The translations under genes were made by a program, and so were the position numbers. Shown in pieces: positions 32,003-32,873 of a DNA stretch of 32,873 nt. Location of the stretch: positions 1 to 32,873 of the forward strand of contig JAAYVD010000002.1 of assembly GCA_012517355.1 (NCBI GenBank), written 5' to 3'. How positions within the stretch are numbered: position 1 is the stretch's first letter; each line of letters begins with the position of its first letter. This DNA comes from Candidatus Rifleibacteriota bacterium (GTDB lineage: Bacteria > Muiribacteriota > Ozemobacteria > Ozemobacterales > Ozemobacteraceae). Below the pieces are notes generated by a model, which did not search any database, had not been told where the DNA came from, and was given only the letters and a program-made list of their open reading frames with translations.

Positions 32003-32850
32003 CAGCCCTCCTTGAGCTCGAGACGTTCGTACAGGATGGCGGTCTGCCTGGCCTCGGGGACGGCGAAGACGATCCGTTCCCCGTTGAAGGTGAAGTAGGG
32101 GAACAGGCCCAGCGCCTCGCCGCGGTCTTTCGACAGCAGGATGATTTCGCCCGGCGGCAGGTCGAGGCCGGGCCGGTCGGCCGGCTTGAGCGGCGCCGCG
32201 CGCGGGCCCGAGAGGTCGAAGAAGGCTTCCCGCGCGCCGGGAGCGCTCTTCATCACGAGGGGGTTGTGGAGCAGGCCCTTGAACGCCATCAGCACCTGGG
32301 GCAGCGCTTCCACGGCCTGGGGAAGGGTCTCCTGGAGGGGGTCGACCGGGGTCAGCACGAACTCCCACAGTTCCTTCAGCACCATCAGCGGGTTCGCCTC
32401 GCCGGCCTCGGTCATGGCGCGGGACAGGGCGAAGGTGAAGAAGGAGTCGGTGCCGGTCACGTTCTTCACCACCAGGGCGAGGTGGTGCAGCGAGCGGACC
32501 GCCGAGGGGCCTCCCAGGTGGCATTTCAGGCAGTCCATCACCACCTGGTCGCCCTTCGGGGAGCGGGTGCCGTAGAACAGGTAGGTCTGCAGGAAGGTGA
32601 AATTCAGAAACCCCAGCAGCGCCTCCAGCAGGTTGCGAAGGGTCTCCAGATGCCCCTGCGGGGTGTCCGGCTCGAACAGGCGGCCGAACGGGGCGGTCAG
32701 GAAACTGGGATACCTGGCCATGATGGACTCGGCCACCCGGGGCGGCTCCAGGGTCATCTGCCCGGCGGCGGGGGCTGGCGGCGGCGGAGCGGAGACGGCG
32801 GGGGCAGGTGCCGCAGCTCCCGAAGCGGGTTTCGGGGAAGGGGGCGTCAT
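32002..32850 (-). CDS. Uncharacterised protein with Ala/Pro-rich N-terminus and CxxC motif
   Basis: 282 residues from the ATG at 32850; the frame stays open to the window edge with Ala/Pro-rich codons, so the true start may lie outside. After an Ala/Pro-rich segment (about 1-30) the rest is mainly helical. Notable: DCLKCHLGGPSAVRSLHHLAL, a CxxCH-like motif that could hold a metal, though its setting does not look like a cytochrome c signal. The C-terminal part (GEIILLSKDRGEALGLFPYF, ERIVFAVPEARQTAI) is a short beta-rich stretch. No family recognised. Its stop overlaps the transglutaminase ATG (ATGA). Confidence 0.6.
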   Translation of the reverse strand: MTPPSPKPASGAAAPAPAVSAPPPPAPAAGQMTLEPPRVAESIMARYPSFLTAPFGRLFEPDTPQGHLETLRNLLEALLGFLNFTFLQTYLFYGTRSPKGDQVVMDCLKCHLGGPSAVRSLHHLALVVKNVTGTDSFFTFALSRAMTEAGEANPLMVLKELWEFVLTPVDPLQETLPQAVEALPQVLMAFKGLLHNPLVMKSAPGAREAFFDLSGPRAAPLKPADRPGLDLPPGEIILLSKDRGEALGLFPYFTFNGERIVFAVPEARQTAILYERLELKEG

Positions 32851-32873
32851 CGGCGCGGTGGGCGGTGGCGCGG

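Noticed and set aside
32480-32545. Cytochrome c haem site (CLKCH)
   Set aside because: The CxxCH pattern is present, but the protein lacks a clear signal peptide in the window and the surrounding sequence is helical without a distal Met motif; a metal or structural role is as likely.

Overview
The window is about 33 kb of very GC-rich, densely packed bacterial DNA. The gene content points to a Gram-negative-type envelope: an O-antigen-ligase-like protein, DsbD, a nucleotide-sugar epimerase, an AlgC-type hexose mutase, and many exported TPR or propeller proteins. No rRNA, tRNA, CRISPR array or transposase is visible. I cannot assign a species. The mix (DHH-CBS-PAP tRNA nucleotidyltransferase, many unknown secreted proteins, Zn-ribbon/TPR proteins) would suit an uncultured lineage such as Riflebacteria or a deltaproteobacterium-like group, but that is a guess.

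Layout. 1-3402 (+): the 3' part of a multidomain tRNA nucleotidyltransferase, overlapped by an M50 site-2-type protease. 3403-3714: a repeat-bearing gap with a promoter. 3715-5772 (+): an exported zinc-phospholipase-C-like protein. 5773-6495: a gene-free gap holding two inverted copies of a G-rich repeat. 6496-8958 (-): an operon of HD protein, rarA, and HD protein, in transcription order from 8958. 9124-10392 (+): O-antigen-ligase-like protein, convergent with and overlapping a small membrane protein (10356-10916, -). 11124-12086 (-): an epimerase. 12223-12282: a perfect REP-like palindrome. 12381-14574 (+): DUF885 protein and HIT protein. 14717-24656 (+): a long, tightly packed, probably co-transcribed run of secreted unknown, small membrane protein, unknown, Zn-ribbon/TPR protein, exported TPR protein, nadK, HMA protein, dsbD and a propeller protein. 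24817-25965 (+): an exported STN-like protein with nine 15-residue repeats. 26198-32850 (-): two ATGA-linked clusters, running (in transcription order) Cys-rich unknown, transglutaminase/TPR protein, hexose-phosphate mutase, small secreted protein, then GH114-like protein and Nif3-like protein.

The most interesting structure is a dispersed 83-bp element present six times: 18883, 24182, 27113 (reverse) and a tandem triplet at 31745-31992. The copies align almost without gaps and can fold into three consecutive hairpins plus an outer stem that shows a compensatory base change. Every copy lies inside an open coding sequence without breaking it, and the copies are read in at least three different frames, including antisense. 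This behaviour resembles the Rickettsia palindromic elements. Other repeats (the G-rich A/B/C family, a 60-bp duplication, a 10-bp ATCCGCG array and a REP-like palindrome) fill nearly every intergenic gap, so the genome appears rich in small non-autonomous repeats.

Promoters, where visible, look sigma-70-like with extended -10 boxes (TGnTATACT or TGGTAGAAT). Many neighbouring genes overlap by 4 nt (ATGA or GTGA), which suggests translational coupling.
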